Shown: positions 8,772 to 17,781, counted from the first letter of the stretch. The stretch: 39,115 bases of DNA from Pseudomonadota bacterium (GCA_003247575.1 QJZC01000059.1:1-39115), one strand, 5' to 3'. The notes: a model not told the origin generated them from the sequence alone. Made by a program: numbers and translations.

Positions 8772-11700
8772 CTACCGGAAGCCCCGCTCCCCCGCTTGGC
8801 TCAACGCTCGAGCCTTCGCATGAAAGCCCCACTTGCCGTAGAGTTCGGCCGCCTCGAGGAGGGCTTGCAGGCCCTCCGTCTCACGGCAATGCTCGACCAG
8901 CATGCGGCCTCGGCGTTCACATGCGTAGGCCGCATGGTGCAGGAATCCCTGCCTGCGAGCGCCCTGAAAGGCTTGCAGGTACAGCCTTCGGGCCTCTGAT
9001 ACGTGGCCTTTGAGCTGCGCCCTCTCCGCGGCCAGTAGCCTCTCCATGTGGACGAAGTCAGGGCCATGCTTGGCAAAGCTCCGCAACATGCGGTGGCTGC
9101 TTCGGAGCTCGCGGCGATACGCTCCGCGCCCACTGCCATGCGCGGCGCCCGCGAGCGCCGCCGCGGAGGCTCCACGAAAGAAGACGTGATCCACGCGTTG
9201 TACCCAAGGCACCAACCGGTGTGGCAGCTCGCCCAAGGAAGCGCTCAGCGCATATGCAAGGTCGGGCCGGTCGAGGATGCATGTCACCATCATCCAGAGG
9301 GTTGCGACGTAGCAGCGTGCACTGCCCGGATGCGCGTCGATCCAGGCCATCTGCTCGGCTGACACCACATCCAACTGCTCGGGGGCGACCTCGTCAAGCG
9401 CCAGAAAGTGAAAGATTCGCTGGCATCCTTCCGCGATGGGATAGTGCCGCCGGGAGCGGCGAATCTCCGAGACCAAGTCATCGAACCTCTTTCGAGAGAC
9501 GGCGATGGGGTCGCCAGCGAGCGCGCGGAAGAACGCATCCATGAAGCTTGCAAACTGTACGTACTCGAGGTCTCCATACTCTCTGAACCGCTCGACGAGT
9601 CCCGCGATCGGGCCGAGTGCCTCTCGACGACTCATCCAGAACGGGTTGAGATTTGCATGAATCTGCAGCTCCATGCGAAGCCGCTCCCAGGGGTCGGGAT
9701 CCGACTTCCCGAGTTCCGCTGCCAGGCGACCGATGCGCTGTGCTCGACGAGTGTCTCCAACGATCACTTGCAGCCATGTTGCGAACACCGAGAGGGAGAG
9801 GCCCGCGCGCGTCAGATATCCATGCTTCAGGTTCTCCCCCACGATCCAACAGCTCACGACCGCCATGAGATAGGAGTCTACTCGACTCAGGTTTCCGGCG
9901 GAGGCGGCGATGATGCGCAGAGCCGCAAGACGATTGGGATGGCCAGAGCTGCCGGCTCGAAAGAGCGCGCGCTCGCCCACAAGACGGATCTTCCAGTCCA
10001 GCAGGCGAATGCGAAACGCGGTGTAGAGCCGAGAGGGTCTTTCTGGAAAGCGAAATCCCACGCGCCGAAGTGCAGCGAGCGATGCCCGTGTACACGCCAT
10101 GGGATCGACCGTCATCCCGAGTAGCCGGAGTTGACATACCTCGACGTCGATACGCTCTTCGAACGAGGAGCACCGACCCTGTACGACGGAGAGATGTTCG
10201 CGCGCCCCATCGAAGCGATACCTGAGCAGGCATAGCTGCGTGCTCTTCAGAAACAGCTCGAATCCCAGCGAATGCTGAGCTTGCCAGTCCTCCTCTCGAA
10301 AGGTATCTCGCGCAGTGGAGAGGTACAGCTCGCTCGTGTCGACAGCCCCAGAAGCCAGCGCACGGTGGCTCGCTTCCATGTGAAGTCGGATTGCCGAGAA
10401 GCGATCCTCCTCGGGCAAACACGGGGCGCCCAGCTTCAGGTGTCGTGAGATCTCGAAGACCTGTTCATCGCTGCGCGCGAGATCGCTGGTGCGCGCGAGC
10501 AGCGCTCGTGCCATCCGGTAGTGTATGCGAGCTCGCTCTTTGGGCTCCATCAGATCTGCAACCATCTCGCGTAGCGCGGGATGCGAAAAGCGCAGACCGG
10601 TCGAGCAGCTGACGATGAATCCTGCCTCGGTCAGCAGAGTCAACGCTCTCGCCAGACAGACTCGGCCGAGTTCGCTCGAGCTCTCGAGGGTCTCCAGGTC
10701 GAATCCATCGGGGGCGCAGCTCGAGAGTTCGAGTAGCTCTCGAGATTCGGGGTCCAGAAGAGCGATACGCGAGGCCATGAGCGCCAAGGCTCCATCGGGT
10801 AGCTCCGCATGCGCGATGGCATCGCGATCCCAGCTCCAACCGCTGCTCGCCTGATGGCGAAGTAGGCCCCTTGCCTGAACGTGTTCCATGAACTGGTGGA
10901 TTAGCAACGGCCTGTTTCCTGTCTTCCGCTTGACCAGGTCTGCCAGGTCCCACGCTTCCTCGGCGTTGCAGCCCAGGGCGGTAGCGATCATCGATCGGAC
11001 CGCATCGTCGGAGAGCTGCGGCAGCGAGATGTGCTGGCTCGGTACCTCTTGGTCCACCAGTCGCTTGCGGAGGCCGGACATGGGATGCTCATTGGAGAGC
11101 CTGGAGGCGTCGTACGTGAGGACCAGGGAGACCACATCGGGCTGCTCCCTGGCTGCCAGATACCCAAGCAGATCCAGGCTCGCCGAGTCCGCCCAGTGGA
11201 GATCCTCGAGTACGAGAACCAGGGGTTCTTCAGGTCTGGATGTGGCAGCCAAGAGTCGCTGGATGGCGAGGGCGAACCGCGCCTCCGTCTCCCGCGGGCC
11301 GAGACCGGGCACCGGAGGAACTGGGCCCAGAACGAAGGCGAGCTCGGGAACTCGATCGATCAGGGCCTGTGCGATGCTTCCGACTCCGTCCTGCAGCGAG
11401 CTGCGATAACGAGCCAAGCGGGTGTCGCTCACCAGCAGCATCTGTTGCGCGAGGGACCGGAGTGCCTGGGTCCAGGCGGAGTATGTGCGCGCAGCATCCT
11501 GTGAGAATGCGCCCCGCGCCATGTGGCCGCCACGTTCCATCGCGAACTGCCGCAGCGTATCGACCAGCGCCGACTTTCCGGAGCCCGACTCGCCCTCGAT
11601 CCAGACGAGTCCGCATTCACCCGAGACGGCTTGCGCGGCGTATCGATGCAAGGCTTCGAGCTCGGCCTCTCTGCCGAAGAGCCGCTCGCCAAACTTCAGC

Positions 11701-12590
11701 TCCGGGACCTGTGAGGTCGATTCGAGCTCGAGGTCGTCGTCGAGTTCACCCTCCTGCTCGAGTCGTTCCTGACAGCGCAAGAGGTCCTCGCGAAGAGCGC
11801 TGGCACTGGAGTAGCGCTCCCCGGGTTCCTTGCGGAGCAACCTGTCCAGAATTCCGGAGATCGCGGGCGGTACGTCGGGTCGGAGTTCCCGGGCCGAGGG
11901 CGGGATCCGCGCGATATGCGCGTGCACCAGCGTGAGAGGGTCGTCCGACTCGAAGGCCGGGCGACCGGTCAGAACGTGAAACAGGGTCGCTCCGAGAGAA
12001 TACAGGTCGGCTCGCAAGTCCGATTCACGGTTCATTCTCCCGGTCTGCTCAGGTGCGATATAGAGCAACGACTCCCTGAGTTCTTCGACCGGAAGGGTCG
12101 TCGAAGATTCCGCATGGCCGAGCTGGCGCGCGCGTCCGAAGTCCACCAGAGAGACCGTCCGTGTCGAAGCTTCGATCCATAGAGTCGAAGGGGTCAGATC
12201 GCCATGGATCACCTGCTGGGTATGTACCCGAGCAAGAATCTCGGTCGTGCGGATGGCTACGTCGATGAAGGTCGCAAGATCGGGAAGCGCATCGGACGCC
12301 CAGTTCAGCAACGGAACTCCGCGCCTCGGCGCGAGAACGAGCGCGCTCTTGTCATCGCTCTCGATGAGGTCGAGGACCTCCGGGATGCCCGGACCCTTGA
12401 CTGCACGGAGCAGCGCGCGCTCCCGCCGTGCGGACTTCGAAGCCTGTCCGACGAGACCGTGGGAGGAGTACAGCTTGAGGACGACTTCCCGGCGGGTCTG
12501 GAGCTCCACTGCGGAATAGACGTCGCCAGATGGCGACCGGGGTAGCCGCTTCGAGACAGCATAGCCGTCTACCAGTACTCGATCGTCCAC
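8772..12590 (-). CDS. Ser/Thr kinase-AAA ATPase multidomain signalling protein
   Basis: A 1272-residue protein with GTG start at 12590. Residues 1-270 form a eukaryote-like kinase fold: Lys39 in VVLKLY, catalytic-loop HGDLTPST (129-136), DFG (150-152) and APE (179-181). The glycine loop is degenerate and the catalytic-loop Asn is replaced by Thr136. Residues 300-560 are an AAA-type ATPase with Walker A GESGSGKS (333-340) and Walker B LVLVLEDLHWAD (about 457-468). The remaining 700 residues are helical and TPR-like, with no recognised output domain. The order resembles the large kinase/ATPase/histidine-kinase proteins of Myxococcus and cyanobacteria and PknK-like regulators, but the GAF and histidine-kinase end is absent. 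It probably acts as a cytoplasmic signalling scaffold. A 102-base gap separates it from the radical SAM gene upstream on the same strand, so they may be co-transcribed. Confidence 0.82.
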   Translation of the reverse strand: MDDRVLVDGYAVSKRLPRSPSGDVYSAVELQTRREVVLKLYSSHGLVGQASKSARRERALLRAVKGPGIPEVLDLIESDDKSALVLAPRRGVPLLNWASDALPDLATFIDVAIRTTEILARVHTQQVIHGDLTPSTLWIEASTRTVSLVDFGRARQLGHAESSTTLPVEELRESLLYIAPEQTGRMNRESDLRADLYSLGATLFHVLTGRPAFESDDPLTLVHAHIARIPPSARELRPDVPPAISGILDRLLRKEPGERYSSASALREDLLRCQERLEQEGELDDDLELESTSQVPELKFGERLFGREAELEALHRYAAQAVSGECGLVWIEGESGSGKSALVDTLRQFAMERGGHMARGAFSQDAARTYSAWTQALRSLAQQMLLVSDTRLARYRSSLQDGVGSIAQALIDRVPELAFVLGPVPPVPGLGPRETEARFALAIQRLLAATSRPEEPLVLVLEDLHWADSASLDLLGYLAAREQPDVVSLVLTYDASRLSNEHPMSGLRKRLVDQEVPSQHISLPQLSDDAVRSMIATALGCNAEEAWDLADLVKRKTGNRPLLIHQFMEHVQARGLLRHQASSGWSWDRDAIAHAELPDGALALMASRIALLDPESRELLELSSCAPDGFDLETLESSSELGRVCLARALTLLTEAGFIVSCSTGLRFSHPALREMVADLMEPKERARIHYRMARALLARTSDLARSDEQVFEISRHLKLGAPCLPEEDRFSAIRLHMEASHRALASGAVDTSELYLSTARDTFREEDWQAQHSLGFELFLKSTQLCLLRYRFDGAREHLSVVQGRCSSFEERIDVEVCQLRLLGMTVDPMACTRASLAALRRVGFRFPERPSRLYTAFRIRLLDWKIRLVGERALFRAGSSGHPNRLAALRIIAASAGNLSRVDSYLMAVVSCWIVGENLKHGYLTRAGLSLSVFATWLQVIVGDTRRAQRIGRLAAELGKSDPDPWERLRMELQIHANLNPFWMSRREALGPIAGLVERFREYGDLEYVQFASFMDAFFRALAGDPIAVSRKRFDDLVSEIRRSRRHYPIAEGCQRIFHFLALDEVAPEQLDVVSAEQMAWIDAHPGSARCYVATLWMMVTCILDRPDLAYALSASLGELPHRLVPWVQRVDHVFFRGASAAALAGAAHGSGRGAYRRELRSSHRMLRSFAKHGPDFVHMERLLAAERAQLKGHVSEARRLYLQAFQGARRQGFLHHAAYACERRGRMLVEHCRETEGLQALLEAAELYGKWGFHAKARALSQAGERGFR

Positions 12591-12692
12591 CCTATCGAGA
12601 TCGACCGGCAGCTGTGCGGCCTTGAACCGCTCTGCGGATCGCGATTCGCCGGAGCTCGATCGGTCCCGAGTTGGAGGCCGGCGTAGGGATCC

Positions 12693-14393
12693 TCAGGCTA
12701 GATGTTCGGTTCGAAACCTCGTCATGGGTTCGTCGATGTGCTGCCGAAATCGAGCATCCACAGCCTGGCACGCACGGCGATAGCGCTCTTTGATGGCGTT
12801 GTCGGTGAATGCACCTCGCCCAAAGCGACGCGCGGAGGACTCGTCATCCAGGAGTCTGGTGAAGGAGTCGACCTCGAGTTGCTGTCGGGTCAGCTTCTCG
12901 AAGTGATATCCCTTGATGGCCAGACGCATGGCTTCGGCCAGGTGGTGAGGGTGCCATCGGGCGATCGTCCATAGGAACCGGGCATATGCGGCTCCCTGCC
13001 GCGAGAAGAGCTGAAGGCGCACCGATCGCAAGATCGCGCGCACTTCCGCCCATCGGATGCTTCGGCCCTCGTGCTCGCGGGGAGCCAGATGGCGGAGCAT
13101 CGTAGTGCAGCGTTCGAAATAGCCCTCGAGGGAAGGTTGGTAGAGCGTGCCGATGACGCGGCGGTATTCCGCCAACAGCTCTGCGCGTGGCAGCTGAGGC
13201 TCGAAGTTGAGCTCGATCTCCGTGTTGCTTCCGGCGGACGCTGCGATCAGTCGGCCCTCACGGTGCAAGCGCGAGTGCAGTCGCGTTCCCTTGAGTGCGG
13301 TGAGAAGCCCGGTCATGGCGATCGGAATACCAGCGCGGTGAATGAATTCGAGATGACTGTCGAATTCCGTGTCTCCGTCGAGGCCAATGATGAACCCAGC
13401 CGTGACCTCGATGCCGTAGGACTGGATCCGGCGCACTGCAGCGAGCAGGTGCTGGGCCGGTTCATGGGCGCGCCCGATGTTCTGGCCCTTCGACGTGTTC
13501 CGTAGGGCCTCCTCACCCGGGCTCTCGATGCCGAGGAAGACCATGCTGAACGCACAGTCCCGCATCACTTCGAGCAGGGGTGATAGCTCGGCGAGGTTGA
13601 CGCTCGCTTCGGTCATGAGGCTGAACGGATAGCCATTCCTCTGCTGCCACAGCTTGATGTCTCTGAGGACGAGCAGCGCGTCGCGCTTGTTGCCGATGAA
13701 GTTGTCGTCGACCAAGAAGACAGACCCGCGCCAGCCGGTGGCGAGTAGAGCGTCGAGCTCGGAGATCATCTGCTTGGAGGTCTTGGTTCGGGGGCGCCGG
13801 CCGAACAGGACCGTGATGTCGCAGAACTCGCAGTCGAACGGACATCCGCGAGAGAACTGGAGCGCCATCACGCCGTATTGCGCGGGGTCGATCAGGTCGA
13901 AGCGTGGAAGTGCTGTGTCGCCGATCTCTGGCCGCGCGGCCGGCCCGTAGAGAGGTCGTGCCTCACCGGATTGCAGATCGTCGAGAACCTCGCTGAGAAT
14001 CCCTTCGGCCTCGCCGAGCACGAAGTGGTCGATCCGATGCTCTGGCGCAAGACGTGCCGAGAGCTCTTCGTGAAGTGCTGTGGGGTGGGGCCCGCCAGCG
14101 ACGACCGGCACCCCCGCGCCGTTACAGCGCTTTACGACTTCGAGTAGGGACGCTTCCTGCACGATCATCGAACTGGTGAATGCAACATCGGCCCACTCCA
14201 GATCTTCGTCGCGCAACGGCTCCACATTCAGATCGACGAGGCGAAGGGCCCAGGTCGATGGGAACAGCCCGGCGACCGTCAACAAGCCGAGTGGGGGAAG
14301 GTTCGACTTCTTGTTCACGAACTCGAGCGCGTAGGTGTAGCTCCAGTACGAGATCGGAAATGCAGGGCTGATGAGGAGTGCGTGCTTTTTCAC
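12693..14393 (-). CDS. B12-binding-domain radical SAM protein (DUF4070 type)
   Basis: A 566-residue protein starting with GTG at 14393 behind a weak GAGAAG. Residues 1-150 form a cobalamin-binding Rossmann-like domain (LPPLGLLTVAGLFP, VVAGGPHPT). The radical SAM core begins with the [4Fe-4S] motif CPFDCEFC, with Cys184, Cys188 and Cys191 (CxxxCxxC). VFLVDDNFIGN and FLGIESPGEEALR follow, as in this superfamily. The C-terminal 200 residues match the DUF4070 pattern seen with such enzymes. Family members perform methylations or rearrangements on unactivated carbons; some act on hopanoids or other lipids, but the substrate here is unknown. The N-terminal His of the base-off B12 motif is not obvious. 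It precedes the kinase gene on the same strand. Confidence 0.85.
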   Translation of the reverse strand: MKKHALLISPAFPISYWSYTYALEFVNKKSNLPPLGLLTVAGLFPSTWALRLVDLNVEPLRDEDLEWADVAFTSSMIVQEASLLEVVKRCNGAGVPVVAGGPHPTALHEELSARLAPEHRIDHFVLGEAEGILSEVLDDLQSGEARPLYGPAARPEIGDTALPRFDLIDPAQYGVMALQFSRGCPFDCEFCDITVLFGRRPRTKTSKQMISELDALLATGWRGSVFLVDDNFIGNKRDALLVLRDIKLWQQRNGYPFSLMTEASVNLAELSPLLEVMRDCAFSMVFLGIESPGEEALRNTSKGQNIGRAHEPAQHLLAAVRRIQSYGIEVTAGFIIGLDGDTEFDSHLEFIHRAGIPIAMTGLLTALKGTRLHSRLHREGRLIAASAGSNTEIELNFEPQLPRAELLAEYRRVIGTLYQPSLEGYFERCTTMLRHLAPREHEGRSIRWAEVRAILRSVRLQLFSRQGAAYARFLWTIARWHPHHLAEAMRLAIKGYHFEKLTRQQLEVDSFTRLLDDESSARRFGRGAFTDNAIKERYRRACQAVDARFRQHIDEPMTRFRTEHLA

Positions 14394-14954
14394 TTCTTCT
14401 CGGCTACCCGGTGCGGGCTCGCGCGGGCCTTCGCAAGCGTCGGCGGTTCGGCCTCCGAGTGGGGCGGCTACCCTTCCTTTGGGCTGTGCGCTCCCGCGGG
14501 ACTATTTCCCTTGCGGTCAGGCGACCGGTATTTGGAAGGTCTCCGGCTGGAGCCTGGCCATGTTCGTCGAGATCCGTGGCCGTCCGTAGACGGAAGCACC
14601 CGGGTGCCGCCTGCGCGCAACCAAACGGGCAATCTGCGCGATCGCGTCGAACCTGCTGTCGGCGTCGCTCATACAGAGAGAGCCGAATCGCTTATGATAG
14701 AGAAAGCACCACCGATGTAAAGCAGAGCGAGGGGCTCCCTGGTATGTAGAGCTCCAAGGTGAAGGGCCGGTCGAGCGGTAGCGCTCGGTTGGGCGCGCGG
14801 AGAATTCTGTCCGAGCGCAGCGAGAGTTCGAATGGAAGGATCGATGCCTTGATCGCAGAGTCTCCAGAGAGGCTCCGCTAGCGCTCGTCGATGGATTGAA
14901 CGAGTGGGTGAGTTCGGTGCCCAGGCGGAGAGCCCGGGGACGTGAGGAGAGCAT
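14394..14954. other. 561-base region, mostly without recognisable genes
   Basis: The region lies between the radical SAM gene (minus) and the WS/DGAT remnant (plus), so it should hold divergent promoters. The only frame with coding-like codon use is the small minus-strand ORF at 14517-14672, listed separately. No RNA gene, hairpin or repeat was recognised. Confidence 0.4.
14517..14672 (-). CDS. Possible 51-residue small protein
   Basis: The frame starts MSDADSRFDAIAQIARLV and ends TFQIPVA. Its third codon positions are mostly G or C, like the surrounding genes. It has an acidic start, a short helical stretch and a basic middle (VARRRHPG). There is no good ribosome site ahead of the ATG. It lies 123 bases upstream of the radical SAM gene on the same strand. 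I recognise no family. It could be a small regulatory protein, a peptide substrate of the neighbouring radical SAM enzyme, or chance. The evidence is codon use and position only. Confidence 0.25.
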   Translation of the reverse strand: MSDADSRFDAIAQIARLVARRRHPGASVYGRPRISTNMARLQPETFQIPVA

Positions 14955-15232
14955 GTGAATACGAAGGATCAAGTGATGGCGCCGTCCGATGTGGCGTGGT
15001 TCCACATGGACCGTCCCGACTTCCGGCTGACGGAGCACCTTCGGTTCCGGAAGTTGCCTGCGCCGGGGGATGTCGATGCGCTGCGTGCCTATGCGAGCGA
15101 GCAGGCCGCGATTCGACTCGAGCAGTCTTCCGCTCTCTGGGAGGTCCATGTTCTGGATGGCTTCGAAGGCGGCGGAGCGATCTTGATCCGAATCCATCAC
15201 GCGGTCGCCGACGGGCATCTGGTAGTTCGACT
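14955..15232 (+). pseudogene. Wax ester synthase/diacylglycerol acyltransferase remnant
   Basis: The frame starts ATG at 14955 and reads VAWFHMDRP, then LRFRKLPAPGD, then ALWEVHVLDGFEGGGAILI and the catalytic motif HHAVADG. These are the N-terminal blocks of the WS/DGAT family, which joins fatty acyl-CoA to alcohols or diacylglycerol using that His motif. Family members are about 450-500 residues. Here about 40-50 residues normally found between the first and second blocks are missing, and the homology stops abruptly where the 114-bp repeat begins (15233). The frame runs on to 15398 through the repeat without family resemblance. So the gene has an internal deletion and has lost about three quarters of its length; it is surely inactive. 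Confidence 0.72.
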
Positions 15233-15346
15233 GGGAACCCAACTCGAGCCCCAGTCTCTGCGCAGCAAGCCCGTAGGCGGTCACCTACACTTCCGAAGTA
15301 CTCAGCTCCCTCTCCCCCTACCCCGCCAGCCAAGAGCCAAAAACCT
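15233..15346. repeat. 114-bp dispersed repeat, copy 2 (junction of two gene remnants)
   Basis: This matches 8036-8149 with eight substitutions in 114 bases. Here it forms the boundary between the truncated WS/DGAT gene on the left and the truncated DUF4062-NACHT gene on the right. The central palindrome is changed to GTAGGCGGTCACCTAC. Read on the minus strand, the six-base stem survives with one G-U pair and a changed loop, which hints that the hairpin matters in that orientation. Flanking bases on both sides differ completely from copy 1, so the limits of the shared unit are sharp. Confidence 0.85.
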
Positions 15347-16538
15347 GTCCCGTTGTTTTCCCTACGCGCAGCACTCCGAAGCGGAGATCGTCCGGTAGTT
15401 CATCCCACCCATCCAGAATCAGAATCGGGCTCGCAATCGCACCACCGTTCGAAGCGCTTCCCGAAGTCAAATCCTCGAGAATTCGAGCCTCGATGCGACG
15501 TGCTTCCGACCGTGACAGGCCCACCTGACGCGCGAGAAAGTACTGCACCAGGGTCGTGGTTGGGTTTGCGCGGAACTCGCGCGCAAACGCTCCAAGCGGA
15601 ACCACGAAGGCCGTGTCGAATGGCGGCACGCCGCCACTTTGAATCCGCTGGGCGAGCCACATGGCAAAGGTCGTCTTGCCGGCGCCCGGCGCGCCGACGA
15701 TGATCGTGCGCCGACGTAGCGAGGACAGCATCGACGCGCTCGACTGAGCTCGCAGATAGGCCTTGGGCAGCGTGCCCCTACCGTCTTGGAGACTGCCGCT
15801 CAGGATCTGAGTCTCGAGGTCGTCATTCTCGACCAGCTCCCCCATGGGAACCAGATGCAGCTCCGCAAAGCATTCATCGATCCGGAGGCTGCGCCCGAAG
15901 AGAAACGGGGGTGTCAGCATCGTCCACGCCGGGTCTTTCAGCCGATCGCCCCAGACCTGGAGCGCGTGGCAAAACTCAGCATCGGAAGCGCACCCGCTGG
16001 CTCCCCAAGCGAGAGCGTTCTCGGAACGTGATCTCGAGCTCTCGAGGCGATCCGCGGCGTCCGCCAAGGCGATTGCAAGCGTGGCTTCCAGCGATCTGGG
16101 ATTAGAGAAGGATGCCGCAAGCCCACTCTGCACGGCTTGCTTGAAGGCACGGAGGGGCTCGCGGGACTCTGGGTGGTCTACCGCTTCGATCAGAGTCGCG
16201 GGCCAGGGTGCCTGTTCATCGACGACGAACGGGATGATCTCCAGACCCTTCGCACGGGCGTGCTCGTATTCGATCCAGGTGATGCTGTTTTAGGCGTCGC
16301 CACCCTCCTGGGTCGTAGGCACCCATCCGTAGCGATGGGCGATGAGCACCACGAGCATGTCGCAGCTCTCGATGTTTCGCTTGCACTCGGAGACAGAGGG
16401 TCGGCCATTGGGCGACCAGTAGCGGTGATCAATCGCGATCCATTCGAGCCTGCGAATGACTGACGCGACCGCGTCGGCATGTTGAGTCAGATCCCTTCCG
16501 GTGTAGGAAACGAAGACCCTGTGAACGCTTCTAGCCAC
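15318..16538 (-). pseudogene. DUF4062-NACHT NTPase gene, in-frame stop and truncated
   Basis: Read from ATG 16538 the protein starts RVFVSYTGRDL and continues to CDMLVVLIAHRYGWVP, the pattern of DUF4062/TIR-like N-terminal domains. A TAA at 16290-16292 interrupts the frame after GGDA. The same frame then continues without shift as NSITWIEYEHARAKG, which is the normal continuation of that domain. About 150 codons further is a NACHT-type STAND NTPase with Walker A GAPGAGKTT (near 15695-15670) and Walker B ILILDGWDEL. Homology ends at the repeat (15346) and the frame stops at 15318, so the rest of the NTPase and the whole sensor region are lost. Intact proteins of this design are candidates for antiphage or cell-death signalling. 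An unlucky sequencing error could explain the TAA but not the truncation. Confidence 0.75.
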
Positions 16539-16586
16539 GGACGATCCTTCCGGAGCTGGACGAGTCGCTCCGGATTCAGCATCTGG

Positions 16587-16850
16587 TCAACCGGCGCGGC
16601 GCCCTCCGATCAGGTCAGACTTGATGCGCTCGAACTCATCCTGCGAGATCGCTCCGGTCTCACGCAGACGCTGAGCGCGCTCCAGTTCTCCTACAGTACC
16701 TAGGGCCGCTTGCGTGGGCGCCCCTCCTACCTGCGTACTCCTGTAGGCCAGATACCAGAAGAACGGCAAGCTGATCGGCCAGACGGGAATGATGATCCCC
16801 AAGAGCAAGTAGACGACGGTCTTGAACTGGATGTTTGTCTGAGAACTCAC
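16587..16850 (-). CDS. Small membrane protein with SHOCT domain
   Basis: GTG at 16850 is preceded by AAAGG at a good distance and gives 87 residues; the longer frame to 17138 is Arg- and Trp-rich and probably not translated. Residues 8-35 form a long hydrophobic segment (VVYLLLGIIIPVWPISLPFF), enough for one long or two short membrane passes. The C-terminus, ELERAQRLRETGAISQDEF followed by KSDLIG, is a SHOCT domain, a short helical motif common at the ends of small bacterial membrane proteins and thought to mediate oligomerisation. It ends 48 bases before the DUF4062-NACHT start on the same strand, so it may once have been its operon partner. Function unknown. Confidence 0.7.
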   Translation of the reverse strand: MSSQTNIQFKTVVYLLLGIIIPVWPISLPFFWYLAYRSTQVGGAPTQAALGTVGELERAQRLRETGAISQDEFERIKSDLIGGRRAG

Positions 16851-16910
16851 CGCATGACCTTTCAAGCTTTCGAGCTTCCACGGAACCCTAGGCGGCCCCC
16901 ACCAGCCGGA

Positions 16911-16950
16911 GCCTTCCCCATTCCATCGGGGCCTTCCCCATTCCATCGGA
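16911..16950. repeat. Tandem duplication of a 20-bp unit
   Basis: Two adjacent copies of GCCTTCCCCATTCCATCGG(G/A) differ only in the last base. They lie just upstream of the SHOCT gene start, in its presumed leader. It is likely a simple recent duplication. Confidence 0.8.
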
Positions 16951-17147
16951 GAGAAGAGATGAGGGTAATCCAACACAGACAAGGAACGTCGCGGGCGGAC
17001 CATCATGCTGTAGATAAGCATCGAGCTCAAGCATCTGCTGAGCGCCGTGTCCCGCGGTGAAGCCCGGAGGCTCCATCTAAAGCCGACGAACGAGCGGCCC
17101 CCCAAAGCCGGTCGCTGGAGAGACCCGATCCGAGTCACTGTCTCGAC

Positions 17148-17400
17148 TTATTCAGTGACGGACAGCAGCTTTCTGAAGTCAATCGCGCGGCCTGACTCGG
17201 CGACGAAGCCAAAGCTCCCCATGTCCTTGAGCTCACGGCCGGTGTGGATGAGCGCGCCATAGGCGACGTTGGCCAGCAGGCGTCCCGTGTGGATCCGCCG
17301 CTTAGTAGCCCCTCGGCTCGGGCCGTGAGCGCAAAGGGAAAGTCGAGCCCGCGCGCCACCTCGGCCGCGGCTCGCACGCGCTCTGGCCGAGCAAGCCGCT
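17148..17400 (-). pseudogene. Isocitrate lyase/PEP mutase family remnant, frameshifted
   Basis: On the minus strand, one frame reads PERVRAAAEVARGLDFPF followed by ALTARAEGLLSG, which matches the conserved (F)VLTARAE block of the isocitrate lyase/phosphoenolpyruvate mutase family. About 30 bases on, a different frame reads IHTGRLLANVAYGALIHTG, then KDMGSFGF, and stops at TAA 17148. That is the usual C-terminal end of the same family. About 60-80 residues normally between these blocks, and the whole N-terminal half, are missing. So this is a fragment with an internal deletion and a frame change. Intact enzymes make or break C-C or C-P bonds next to a carboxylate. No promoter or start is visible. 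Confidence 0.65.
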
Positions 17401-17496
17401 TTCGGACACCACCGCTCGAGCCGAAAGCTTTACGCGGCTCGAGTCCGCGCCCACTTGGGGCGCCTATCGAGATAGACTCCCGCCGAAGGAGGGAAC

Positions 17497-17781
17497 ATGT
17501 CCAAGCGATTGACGATTCAGTTCAAGGTGCAGCCCGGAAAGAGCGCGGAGTTCGAGCAGATCGCAGGTGCGGCTGCAGCGCGAGTCCGTGCCGAGGACGC
17601 GGGGTGTGAGGCATACGCGATCTACAAGAGCCTCGACGACGAGAGCGAATACGTGCTGGTCGAGTCGTGGGAGACCCAGGAAGCACTGACCGCTCACGGC
17701 ACATCGCCCGCGATCGCCGACATGCAGAAGATCGGCCCACTGCTCGCCGCGCGTCCCAGGCGCCATGCGTACGAGGACTAG
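17497..17781 (+). CDS. Antibiotic biosynthesis monooxygenase (ABM) domain protein
   Basis: A 94-residue protein with an excellent ribosome site (AAGGAGG at 17486-17492) before ATG 17497. The whole chain is one ABM ferredoxin-like domain: LTIQFKVQPGKSAEFEQI, then GCEAYAIYKSL, then EYVLVESWETQEALTAHGTS. This is the same layout as YgiN-type quinol monooxygenases, cofactor-free dimeric enzymes that oxidise quinols or polyketide intermediates. The conserved His in the ALTAHGTS block fits. It is divergent from the isocitrate-lyase-like remnant and stands alone, so its substrate cannot be deduced. Detoxification is a reasonable guess. Confidence 0.82.
   Translation: MSKRLTIQFKVQPGKSAEFEQIAGAAAARVRAEDAGCEAYAIYKSLDDESEYVLVESWETQEALTAHGTSPAIADMQKIGPLLAARPRRHAYED

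Noticed and set aside
15233..15346. Integron attC site within the 114-bp repeat (ACCCAAC fits the R'' consensus RYYYAAC)
   Set aside because: No matching GTTRRRY lies at the other end in either copy or orientation, there are no cassette-like ORF arrays and no integrase.
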